Positions 1-5,406 of a stretch of DNA of 9,428 bases are shown one piece after another. Source of the stretch: an uncultured Eubacteriales bacterium (lineage in GTDB: Bacteria; Bacillota; Clostridia; Peptostreptococcales; Anaerovoracaceae). The notes under the pieces were generated by a model that worked only from the letters and a program-made list of their open reading frames with translations, searched no databases and was not told where the DNA came from. The translations under genes were made by a program, and so were the position numbers. Each line of letters opens with the position of its first letter. The stretch's first letter is position 1. Location: contig CADCOV010000156.1 in the NCBI GenBank assembly GCA_902803185.1, forward strand, positions 1-9,428, given 5' to 3'.

Positions 1-401
1 CCCGTCACGATGGAGATCTCGTCCCCCCGCTTGAAGGGTTTGTTCACCAGGATGAGGAAGCCGCCGGCCACGTTGCCCAGGCTGTCCTTGAGGGCCACGA
101 CCACCGCGGCCGCCGCCGCGGACAGGATCGCGATCACCGAGGTCGTCGCCACGCCCAGCTGCTGCAGTACGGCCACGCCCAAGACCACCAGCAGCGTCAC
201 CCTGACGGTGTTCGCGATGAAGGTGTGGGCGGCCGGATCCAGCCTGGTCTTCGCCAGCGCTCTCCGGATGAAGACCATCAGGATCTTGATCAGGATGAGC
301 CCCAGCAGCAGGACCACGGCGGCCCCCAGCAGCTTCGGCAGGAAGTCCTCGATCTTCATCCACAGCCTATCCAGTTCGGCGTTCTCCACAAAGGTCCGCA
401 T
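1..401 (-). CDS. MscS-family mechanosensitive ion channel, N-terminal part (runs off the left edge)
   Basis: Small-conductance mechanosensitive channel of the inner membrane, which opens under membrane tension to release solutes during osmotic downshock. The 133 visible codons begin MRTFVENAEL. They hold a hydrophobic TM1 (about residues 24-44), a second membrane segment (about 66-84) and the MscS-type pore helix TM3 (about 88-119), rich in Ala and Gly and containing ALKDSLGNVAGG, followed by the family-typical NKPFKRGDEI at the entry to the beta domain. E. coli MscS has the equivalent ALQGSLSNLAAG and FRPFRAGE. The cytoplasmic beta and cage domains lie outside the window, so this is a window-edge truncation, not a mutation. 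The ATG is 9 nt after the typA stop. A purine-rich stretch (AGAGTAGAG, with GGCAGG further up) serves as a modest ribosome binding site, so the gene is probably co-transcribed and translationally coupled with typA. Family assignment is firm; the exact start is moderately sure. Confidence 0.9.
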   Translation of the reverse strand, partial: MRTFVENAELDRLWMKIEDFLPKLLGAAVVLLLGLILIKILMVFIRRALAKTRLDPAAHTFIANTVRVTLLVVLGVAVLQQLGVATTSVIAILSAAAAAVVVALKDSLGNVAGGFLILVNKPFKRGDEISIVT

Positions 402-410
402 CTCTACTCT

Positions 411-2282
411 CTACCTGCCTGCTCTCCTGCGCTCCAGCTCGTGGAGCAGTTTCTTGCGAAGGCGGATGTCGTCCGGGGTGATCTCCACCAGCTCGTCATC
501 CGCGATGAATTCCAGCGCTTCCTCCAGGGTGAAGTGCCTGGCCGGGGACAGCTTGATGTTCTCGTCGCTGCCCGCCGCACGCATGTTGGACACCCTCTTG
601 GCCTTGCACGGATTGACCTCCATGTCCATCGGCCGGGAGTTCATGCCGACGATCATGCCCTCGTAGACCCGGGTGCCCGGCTCCACGAACATCTGGACGC
701 GCTCGCCGATGTTGAACAAAGCGTACGGGGTGCAGGTCCCCTCCTCGATGGCGATCGCCACGCCGTTGCTGCGGCCCGGGATGTCGCCCTTGTATTCCTC
801 GAAGGCGTAGAATCTCCGCTCCATGGAGCCCTCGCCTCTGGTGTCGTTGATGAACTCGGACCGGTAGCCCAGCAGGCCCCTGGTCGGCGCATGGTACTCC
901 AGCCTGGTGTAGCCGTTGTTCCCGCTCATCTGGGTCATGAGGCCCTTCCTGAGGTTCAGCTTGGAGATCACGCTGCCGGCGTACTCATCCGGCACGTTGA
1001 TCACGACCTCCTCCACCGGCTCCAGCTTGCGGCCGTTCTCGTCCCTGTGGTAGATGACCTCCGGCTTGGAGACCGCCAGCTCGTAGCCCTCGCGGCGCAT
1101 GTTCTCGATCAGGATGGACAGGTGCAGCTCGCCCCTGCCGCTGACCTTGAAGCAGTCGGTGCTGTCCGTCTCCTCGACGGTGAGGCCCACGTTGACCTCC
1201 AGCTCCTTCATCAGCCTGTCGCGGATGTGGCGGGAGGTGACGTACTTACCCACCTTGCCGGCGAACGGGCTGCTGTTCACCATGAAGTTCATGGACAGCG
1301 TCGGCTCCTCGATGTGGATCATGTCCATGGCCTCCGGCACGTTCCTGTCGCAGATGGTCTCGCCGATGGAGATGTCGGAGATGCCGCTCACCACGACGAT
1401 GTCGCCGCACTGGGCCTCCGGCACCGCGACCCTCTTGAGTCCCCGGTACACAAAGACCTGGTTGATCTTGCGCTCGACCACCTCTCCCCCGTCCCGGCAC
1501 ACCGCCACGACGGAGCCTTCTTTGATCACGCCCCTGGTGACCCGGCCGATGCCGAGCCTGCCGATATAGTCGTCGTAGGCCAGCGTGGAGATCTGCATCT
1601 GCAGCGGCTCCTCCCTGCGGTCCGGATACGGCTCGCAGTGGTTGATGATCTCCTCGAACAGCGGCGTGATATCAAAACCGCCATAGCCCTCCGGCGTATG
1701 CTTCATCTTGGAATCGCCGGTCACGAACTCCAGCCCCGCCGTCTCGGACGGATCGGTGACCGCGATGCCCTGCCTGGCGATGCCGTAGAGGATCGGGAAA
1801 TCCAGCTGGCTGTCGCTGGCCTCCAGGTCCATGAACAGCTCGTAGACCTCGTCCACCACCTCGTCGATCCGGGCGTCCTTCTTGTCGATCTTGTTGATGA
1901 ACAAAATCGGATCCAGCCCCTGCTCCAGCGACTTGGTCAGAACAAAACGAGTCTGCGGCATCGGTCCCTCACTGGAGTCCACCAGCAAAATGACGGTGTC
2001 CACCGTCTTCATGATGCGCTCCACCTCGGACGAAAAATCCGCATGTCCCGGCGTGTCCACGATGTTGATCTTCACATCGTTGTGCATGACCGAGCAGTTC
2101 TTGGAATAAATGGTGATGCCCCTCTCTCTTTCGATGTCATCACTGTCCATGACGCAATCCACCATGGACTCATTATCACGGAAAATGCCGCTCTGCTTGA
2201 GGAACGCGTCCACCAGCGTGGACTTGCCCGCATCAACGTGGGCAATAACCGCAATATTGATAATTTTTTGTCTTTCGGACAT
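411..2282 (-). CDS. typA: TypA/BipA ribosome-associated translational GTPase (variant G1/G5 subtype)
   Basis: EF-G-like GTPase that binds the ribosome and supports 50S assembly and stress adaptation (role known from E. coli BipA). The 623 residues compare with about 607-615 in classic TypA. Visible motifs are G1 AHVDAGKST (14-22), G2 RGITI (54-58), G3 DTPGH (76-80), G4 NKID (130-133) and the region RVSNMRAAGSDE near 563-574, which matches the TypA C-terminal signature. FKVSGRGELHLSILIENMRR at 378-397 is the highly conserved domain III block. Two points are odd. The usual DHGKT of TypA G1 is DAGKS, and the G5 loop, normally YASA, reads YGIA (166-169), followed by about 15 extra residues before ITPLFEEI. 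This suggests a paralogous TypA clade rather than the classic form. ATG at 2282 is preceded by AGGAAGG about 10 nt upstream and by a strong promoter. It is the first gene of a typA-mscS operon. Confidence 0.95.
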   Translation of the reverse strand: MSERQKIINIAVIAHVDAGKSTLVDAFLKQSGIFRDNESMVDCVMDSDDIERERGITIYSKNCSVMHNDVKINIVDTPGHADFSSEVERIMKTVDTVILLVDSSEGPMPQTRFVLTKSLEQGLDPILFINKIDKKDARIDEVVDEVYELFMDLEASDSQLDFPILYGIARQGIAVTDPSETAGLEFVTGDSKMKHTPEGYGGFDITPLFEEIINHCEPYPDRREEPLQMQISTLAYDDYIGRLGIGRVTRGVIKEGSVVAVCRDGGEVVERKINQVFVYRGLKRVAVPEAQCGDIVVVSGISDISIGETICDRNVPEAMDMIHIEEPTLSMNFMVNSSPFAGKVGKYVTSRHIRDRLMKELEVNVGLTVEETDSTDCFKVSGRGELHLSILIENMRREGYELAVSKPEVIYHRDENGRKLEPVEEVVINVPDEYAGSVISKLNLRKGLMTQMSGNNGYTRLEYHAPTRGLLGYRSEFINDTRGEGSMERRFYAFEEYKGDIPGRSNGVAIAIEEGTCTPYALFNIGERVQMFVEPGTRVYEGMIVGMNSRPMDMEVNPCKAKRVSNMRAAGSDENIKLSPARHFTLEEALEFIADDELVEITPDDIRLRKKLLHELERRRAGR

Positions 2283-2318
2283 AAGAAAACCCTTCCTGTT
2301 TCATGAATTAACCTAAGT

Positions 2319-2347
2319 ATTATATCATGCTGAATTGCACACTGCAA
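2319..2347 (-). promoter_or_regulatory. typA promoter, extended -10 type
   Basis: On the minus strand a perfect TATAAT (2319-2324) is preceded by TGA, giving the extended -10 form TGnTATAAT. A weak -35 match, TTGCAG (2342-2347), sits exactly 17 nt upstream. Transcription would start near 2312, leaving a leader of about 30 nt that contains the typA Shine-Dalgarno. The perfect extended -10 makes this a convincing sigma-70/SigA promoter despite the poor -35. Confidence 0.8.
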
Positions 2348-2378
2348 CACCGTCAGGCGGGAGAATTGCAATGTTTCC

Positions 2379-2405
2379 GGGGGTGCGGGGGGTGCTGGGG
2401 GGTGG
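2379..2405 (+). other. G-rich tract with GGGGTGC units (possible G-quadruplex)
   Basis: Runs of 5, 6, 6 and 2 guanines are separated by TGC, TGCT and T. GGGGTGC, which also forms one arm of the nearby palindromic repeats, occurs here at 2380-2386 and 2389-2395 and again at 2446, 2472 and 2566. The tract lies just upstream of the typA promoter, with the G-rich strand opposite the typA coding strand. It could be a decayed or partly expanded piece of the REP-like family or a G-quadruplex former. With only three long G-runs, a three-tetrad structure would need a split run or the final GG, so this is a possibility only. Confidence 0.4.
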
Positions 2406-2430
2406 CGCCTGGCGTGTGTGTGGCGGTGCA

Positions 2431-2485
2431 GTCGAAAAAAGCTGCGGGGTGCCCCCGTCCCCCGGGGACAAGGGGTGCTTTTCAC
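2431..2485 (+). repeat. REP-like palindromic repeat, copy 1
   Basis: Its core is the odd-centred palindrome GTCCCCCGGGGAC (2457-2469), preceded by GTGCCCCC and followed by AAGGGGTGC. The outer ends are GTCGAAAAAA and TTTTCAC, a degenerate form of the GTGAAAAAA / TTTTTTCAC ends seen in copies 3 and 4. It has the same orientation as copy 2 and is opposite to copies 3 and 4. It is non-coding, and I see no ribosome binding site for any open frame across it. Confidence 0.65.
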
Positions 2486-2544
2486 TTTTTATTAGCCCCC
2501 AGGGATCTCCTGCGCCTCCCAATGGCTAACGTTTACCAAAAGAT

Positions 2545-2573
2545 AGCACCGTCCCCCGGGGACGAGGGGTGCT
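2545..2573 (+). repeat. REP-like palindromic repeat, copy 2
   Basis: A nested palindrome: AGCACC (2545-2550), the core GTCCCCCGGGGAC (2551-2563), one spacer base, then AGGGGTGCT (2565-2573), so the outer arms AGCACC and GGTGCT also pair. The preceding bases CCAAAAGATAGCACC resemble GCCAAGTAGTGCC at the same place in copies 3 and 4 read on the minus strand, which supports common descent. The oligo(A)/oligo(T) ends are not recognisable here. Confidence 0.65.
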
Positions 2574-2606
2574 CTGAAGATTTGTCAGCACATTGATAAT
2601 CACCAT

Positions 2607-2679
2607 CGTGAAAAAAACTGCTCCATCTCCCCTCGTCCCGTCGGGACGGCACTACTTGCCGATCATTTTTTCACCTCAG
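2607..2679 (-). repeat. REP-like palindromic repeat, copy 3 (73-nt direct repeat with copy 4)
   Basis: A 73-nt unit that recurs at 2700-2772 with only two differences (2620 G/T and 2659 C/G). It begins CGTGAAAAAA and ends TTTTTTCACCTCAG, so terminal inverted repeats GTGAAAAAA / TTTTTTCAC (2608-2616 and 2666-2674) enclose the inner palindrome GTCCCGTCGGGAC (2635-2647). Read on the minus strand the core is GTGCC-GTCCCGACGGGAC-GAGGGG, matching copies 1 and 2. The sixth base pair of the stem is swapped (C-G to G-C) relative to them, a compensatory change that implies selection or inheritance as a folded element. Confidence 0.8.
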
Positions 2680-2699
2680 GCACCACCAGCGTTCTCCAA

Positions 2700-2772
2700 C
2701 GTGAAAAAAACTTCTCCATCTCCCCTCGTCCCGTCGGGACGGCACTACTTGGCGATCATTTTTTCACCTCAG
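2700..2772 (-). repeat. REP-like palindromic repeat, copy 4 (73-nt direct repeat with copy 3)
   Basis: Direct repeat of copy 3 at a period of 93 nt (73-nt unit plus a 20-nt unrelated spacer), 71 of 73 positions identical. It has the same GTGAAAAAA (2701-2709) and TTTTTTCAC (2759-2767) terminal inverted repeats and the same GTCCCGTCGGGAC core. It ends about a dozen bases beyond the T-tract of the ung terminator, so it is unlikely to be needed for termination. Confidence 0.8.
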
Positions 2773-2783
2773 CCGCCCCCCGC

Positions 2784-2814
2784 AAAACAAAACCGGCTGC
2801 CATCCGGCAGCCGG
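2784..2814 (-). terminator. Intrinsic terminator of the gltX-ung operon
   Basis: On the minus strand the 9-bp perfect stem CCGGCTGCC / GGCAGCCGG (2806-2814 with 2793-2801), with a 4-nt loop, is followed directly by TTTTGTTTT (2792-2784). It begins 8 nt after the ung stop codon. Stem strength and U-tract make this a textbook rho-independent terminator. Confidence 0.92.
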
Positions 2815-2821
2815 CCTAACT

Positions 2822-3592
2822 CTATTCCTTTACTTTGATCTCCCAATCGATCTCGCCCTCCCCGTTGGCCGCGAGGAACTCGTTCGCCCGGGAGAAGTAG
2901 GCCCCGCCGAAGAAGCCGTTGTAGGCGGACAGCGGGCTTGGATGGGCGCCCTCCAGGATCAGGTGGCGACAGCCGCCTGGTTCTCCGGCGCCAGCCGCAT
3001 CGTGGAGTCCACCGCCTGGTTCCCCGGCGCCAGTTGCAGCAAAGCGCCCGCCGCCGGCCTCGAGGATCAGGCTCTTTTTGCTCCGGGCGTTGCCGCCCCA
3101 GAGGATGAAGACCAGTGGCGTTTCGCGCTCCGCCAGGCGGCGGATCACGGAATCGGTGAAGATCTCCCAGCCCTTGCCTTTGTGGGAGTTCGCCCGGTGG
3201 GCGCGGACCGTCAGGCAGGTGTTCAGCAGGAGCACGCCCTGCCGGGCCCAGTCCATCAGGTAGCCGTAGTTCTTTGGCGGCGGGTCGATGCCCAGGTCGT
3301 CGCGGAGTTCTTTGAAGATGTTCACCAGCGACGGCGGCTGCGGGACGCCCGGCTGCACGGAGAAGGCCATGCCGTGGGCCTGGCCCGGCTCGTGGTACGG
3401 GTCCTGCCCCAGGATCACCGCGCGGACGCCCTCATAGGGCACTGCCTTCAGGGCGTTGAAGATGTCGTGCATGTCCGGATAGACGGTGCCCGAACGGTAC
3501 TCGGCAATCAGGAACTGCCGCAGCTTCAGATAATAGTCTTTTTCGAATTCCTCCCGGAGCACTTCGTCCCAGGAGTTTCCAATATTTACCAT
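2822..3592 (-). CDS. ung: Uracil-DNA glycosylase, family 1 (UNG), with a Gly-rich insert
   Basis: Removes uracil from DNA to start base excision repair. Numbering from the chosen ATG (256 aa): the water-activating loop GQDPYH is at 62-67 with catalytic Asp64, the uracil-stacking Phe is in GMAFSV, the uracil-binding Asn is in LLLNTCLTV (about 124), and the leucine loop HPSPLSAY starts at His217. All key residues are present, so the enzyme should be active. Usual length is about 225-230. The excess is an insert of about 29 residues (roughly 177-209) between KKSLI and [12 protein letters not shown], containing GAGEPGGG and GAGEPGGC 13 residues apart. A longer reading from GTG at 3625 exists, but ATG at 3592 is chosen because GGGGAGG lies 11 nt upstream and matches the family N-terminus ([10 protein letters not shown]). 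It starts 36 nt after gltX and probably shares its transcript. Confidence 0.95.
   Translation of the reverse strand: MVNIGNSWDEVLREEFEKDYYLKLRQFLIAEYRSGTVYPDMHDIFNALKAVPYEGVRAVILGQDPYHEPGQAHGMAFSVQPGVPQPPSLVNIFKELRDDLGIDPPPKNYGYLMDWARQGVLLLNTCLTVRAHRANSHKGKGWEIFTDSVIRRLAERETPLVFILWGGNARSKKSLILEAGGGRFAATGAGEPGGGLHDAAGAGEPGGCRHLILEGAHPSPLSAYNGFFGGAYFSRANEFLAANGEGEIDWEIKVKE
2966..3064 (-). repeat. In-frame repetitive insert within ung
   Basis: Inside ung, the segment CCGCCTGGTT (from 2973) recurs from 3012, a period of 39 nt or 13 codons, giving the two GAGEPGG units of the protein. The insert is bracketed by the direct repeats CTCCAGGATCAG (2951-2962) and CTCGAGGATCAG (3059-3070), which encode LILE on both sides, 36 codons apart. 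That arrangement suggests growth by tandem duplication or slippage, or insertion with target duplication. The frame is preserved. Confidence 0.7.
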
Positions 3593-3628
3593 GCTGCAGG
3601 ACACCTCCCCATCAACACAGCTCACACA

Positions 3629-5296
3629 CTACAGCCCCTTCAGCGCCTCGCCGATCCGGCGTCTCGTCATCTCCTCGCCCATGATGTGCTGAATCGTCCA
3701 GACGTCCGGGGACTGGGCCCGGCCCATCAAAGCGATGCGGATCACGGTGCTGACGTGGCCCACGTGGCCCTTGTATTCCTCAGGATGCTTTTTGAAGTCC
3801 TTCGGCTTGGCGGCGTAGCCCAGCTCCACCGCGATCTCGCGGATCTTTCCGAACCATTCGGTCTGGTCGTCCGCGTGGTCGTAGCCCGCCAGGTACTTCT
3901 CCAGGATGAGCGGCAGGTCCTCCGCCGGCACCTCTGCAGGGAAGTCGTCCTCCCTCTTGTAGAGGTCGTCGAAGAAGTAGCTGATGAAGTCCACGATCTG
4001 CTTCGCGTAGATCAGGTCTTTGCGCGGCTTGGCGTCCGCCCGGCCCAGATCCAGGATCTGCTCCAGGTAGGCCCGGTCGGCGAAGATCGGCAGGAGCTCA
4101 GGACGGAACTCCTCCGCCCAGCCCTTCAGGAAATCGTAGAGCTCCGCCGCAGGGATCCGAAGCAGGACGTCTTTGCTGATGTCGTTCAGTTTGTTCAGGT
4201 CGAAGAGCGCGCCGGAGTTGCTCATCTTCTCCGTGGTGAACGGGAAGTCGTCGATCGGCGCGTCCGGATGCTCCGCCCGCCACTCCTCGAAGTTGGAGTT
4301 CAGGATCGTGAGCAGGTACTCTCTGACCGCCGCCGGGTGGTAGCCCTCGTTCCTGTAGTAGTCCAGGGAGAGCTCCGGGTCCTTGCGCTTGGAGAGCTTG
4401 CGCTTATTGCCCTCCTCGTCCAGCTTCATGAGCTGCGCGGTGTGGCAGTAGACCATCGGCTCCCAGCCCAGCTTCTCGAAGAGCTCGATGTGGATCGGCA
4501 GGGACGGCAGCCACTCGGCGCCTCTCACCACGTGGGTGGTGCGCATCAGGTGGTCGTCCACCACGTGGGCGAAGTGGTAGGTCGGGATGCCCGTGGTCTT
4601 CAGGATGACCACGTCCTGGAAGTTCTCCGGCATCTCCAGGGTGCCGCGGATCGCGTCCTCCACGTGGATGCGGCGTAACTTCGGATCCGACTGGTCCGGG
4701 TTGCCGTCGGACTTCAGGCGGATGACGTACGGCTGGCCCGCCGCGACCCTCGCCGCCACCTCGTCGTAGGACAGGTCACGGCACTTCGCATACGCGCCGT
4801 AGATGCCCGGGTTCTCCTTGGCCGCCTCCTGGCTGGCCCGGATCTCGGCGATCTCCTCCTCCGTCAGGAAGCACGGATAGGCCTTGCCCTCCGCCACCAG
4901 CTTCTTGGCGAAGCACTGGTAGATCTCGCCTCTCTGGCTCTGGGTGTAGTTGCCGTAGGCGCCGGTGTCGCCGTCCAAGCCGGCACCCTCGTCAAAGCGG
5001 ATATCAAAGAAACGCAGGGAGTCGATGATGATCTTCACCGCGCCCTCCACGTAGCGCTTGTCGTCGGTGTCCTCGATCCTGAGGAAGAAGACGCCGCCGG
5101 ACTGGTGGGCCAGGCGCTCGTCAACAAAAGCCCCATACAGGTTCCCCAGGTGGATGAAGCCCGTCGGCGACGGTCCCAGCCTCGTGACCTTGGCGCCCTC
5201 CGGCAGCCGGCGAGGCGGGTACAAAGCCTCGTAGTCCTCCGGGGTCTTATCTATATGCGGGAACAAAAGTGCCGCTACTCTCTCGCGATCTGTCAT
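3629..5296 (-). CDS. gltX: Glutamyl-tRNA synthetase (glutamate--tRNA ligase), long clostridial form
   Basis: Class I aminoacyl-tRNA synthetase charging tRNA-Glu in the cytoplasm. The 555 residues compare with about 470-490 in E. coli or Bacillus. The Rossmann catalytic part starts with LGPSPTGFIHLGN (40-52), where the HIGH motif reads HLGN. FLRIEDTDDKRY (71-82) is the family signature, VVRGAEWLPSLPIH (256-269) lines the active site, and KRKLSKRKD (298-306) is the KMSKS loop in the form KLSKR. The C-terminal anticodon-binding region is long and rather divergent, ending IMGEEMTRRRIGEALKGL. Whether it charges only tRNA-Glu or also tRNA-Gln cannot be told here. The start at ATG 5296 is set by GGAGGAG about 7 nt upstream. 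An upstream in-frame extension to 5443 would cross the promoter and is rejected. It is the first gene of the gltX-ung operon, with its own promoter in the divergent gap. Confidence 0.94.
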   Translation of the reverse strand: MTDRERVAALLFPHIDKTPEDYEALYPPRRLPEGAKVTRLGPSPTGFIHLGNLYGAFVDERLAHQSGGVFFLRIEDTDDKRYVEGAVKIIIDSLRFFDIRFDEGAGLDGDTGAYGNYTQSQRGEIYQCFAKKLVAEGKAYPCFLTEEEIAEIRASQEAAKENPGIYGAYAKCRDLSYDEVAARVAAGQPYVIRLKSDGNPDQSDPKLRRIHVEDAIRGTLEMPENFQDVVILKTTGIPTYHFAHVVDDHLMRTTHVVRGAEWLPSLPIHIELFEKLGWEPMVYCHTAQLMKLDEEGNKRKLSKRKDPELSLDYYRNEGYHPAAVREYLLTILNSNFEEWRAEHPDAPIDDFPFTTEKMSNSGALFDLNKLNDISKDVLLRIPAAELYDFLKGWAEEFRPELLPIFADRAYLEQILDLGRADAKPRKDLIYAKQIVDFISYFFDDLYKREDDFPAEVPAEDLPLILEKYLAGYDHADDQTEWFGKIREIAVELGYAAKPKDFKKHPEEYKGHVGHVSTVIRIALMGRAQSPDVWTIQHIMGEEMTRRRIGEALKGL

Positions 5297-5308
5297 ATTC
5301 TCTCTCCT

Positions 5309-5323
5309 CCCGGCCTTGCCGGG
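5309..5323 (-). promoter_or_regulatory. Hairpin overlapping the gltX ribosome binding site
   Basis: On the minus strand CCCGGC-AAG-GCCGGG forms a perfect 6-bp GC-only hairpin in the gltX leader. Its 3' arm ends in GGG, and the first two G of the Shine-Dalgarno GGAGGAG (5304-5310) fall inside the stem. It could dampen or tune ribosome access, but it may simply be a structured leader. There is no U-tract, so it is not a terminator. Confidence 0.5.
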
Positions 5324-5353
5324 CGTTCCAAAAAGTGCTAAGCAATCCAAATA

Positions 5354-5383
5354 ATTATATACTGCCGGGAGATGGTTTTTCAA
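5354..5383 (-). promoter_or_regulatory. gltX promoter
   Basis: Minus-strand -10 TATAAT (5354-5359, perfect) and -35 TTGAAA (5378-5383) are separated by 18 nt. The predicted start near 5347 leaves a leader of about 50 nt, too short for a T-box riboswitch. Its -35 lies in the spacer region of the divergent promoter for the plus-strand operon, so the two polymerases would compete for the same DNA. Confidence 0.8.
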
Positions 5384-5394
5384 GGAATTTGTAG

Positions 5395-5400
5395 TATAAT
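5395..5400 (+). promoter_or_regulatory. -10 box of the rightward operon, placed for a leaderless start
   Basis: A perfect TATAAT ends 6 nt before the ATG at 5407, so the expected transcription start falls on or within a base or two of the start codon. No good -35 is present 16-18 nt upstream (TGGTTT or ATGGTT). No Shine-Dalgarno lies between the -10 box and the ATG, and an in-frame TAG at 5392 rules out an upstream start. Confidence 0.65.
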
Positions 5401-5406
5401 AGGCCC

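Noticed and set aside
225..2306. 693-codon plus-strand open frame opposite typA
   Set aside because: It is fully antisense to a clear typA; its low-complexity His/Asp/Val/Leu-rich product is what the complement of GC-rich codons gives, and no ribosome binding site is seen.
2327..2596. Small plus- and minus-strand open frames across the REP cluster and typA leader
   Set aside because: They overlap the typA promoter and palindromes, lack ribosome binding sites, and give low-complexity peptides.
2607..2772. CRISPR array
   Set aside because: Only two 73-nt units are present, with long palindromic ends and one 20-nt spacer; unit length and structure do not fit CRISPR repeats, and no cas genes are present.
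2593..2838. 81-codon plus-strand open frame with a repeated motif (VKKTxPSPLVPSGRHYL)
   Set aside because: The peptide repeat is just the 93-nt DNA repeat, which is a multiple of three. There is no ribosome binding site, and it runs through hairpins and the ung terminator.
3593..3625. Upstream GTG start adding 11 residues to UNG
   Set aside because: The Shine-Dalgarno GGGGAGG lies inside this extension and serves ATG 3592, which also matches the family N-terminus.
2942..4678. 578-codon plus-strand open frame opposite ung and gltX
   Set aside because: Antisense shadow crossing two certain genes, with no family resemblance.
5297..5347. T-box riboswitch in front of gltX
   Set aside because: The predicted leader is only about 50 nt and has no specifier stem or antiterminator element.
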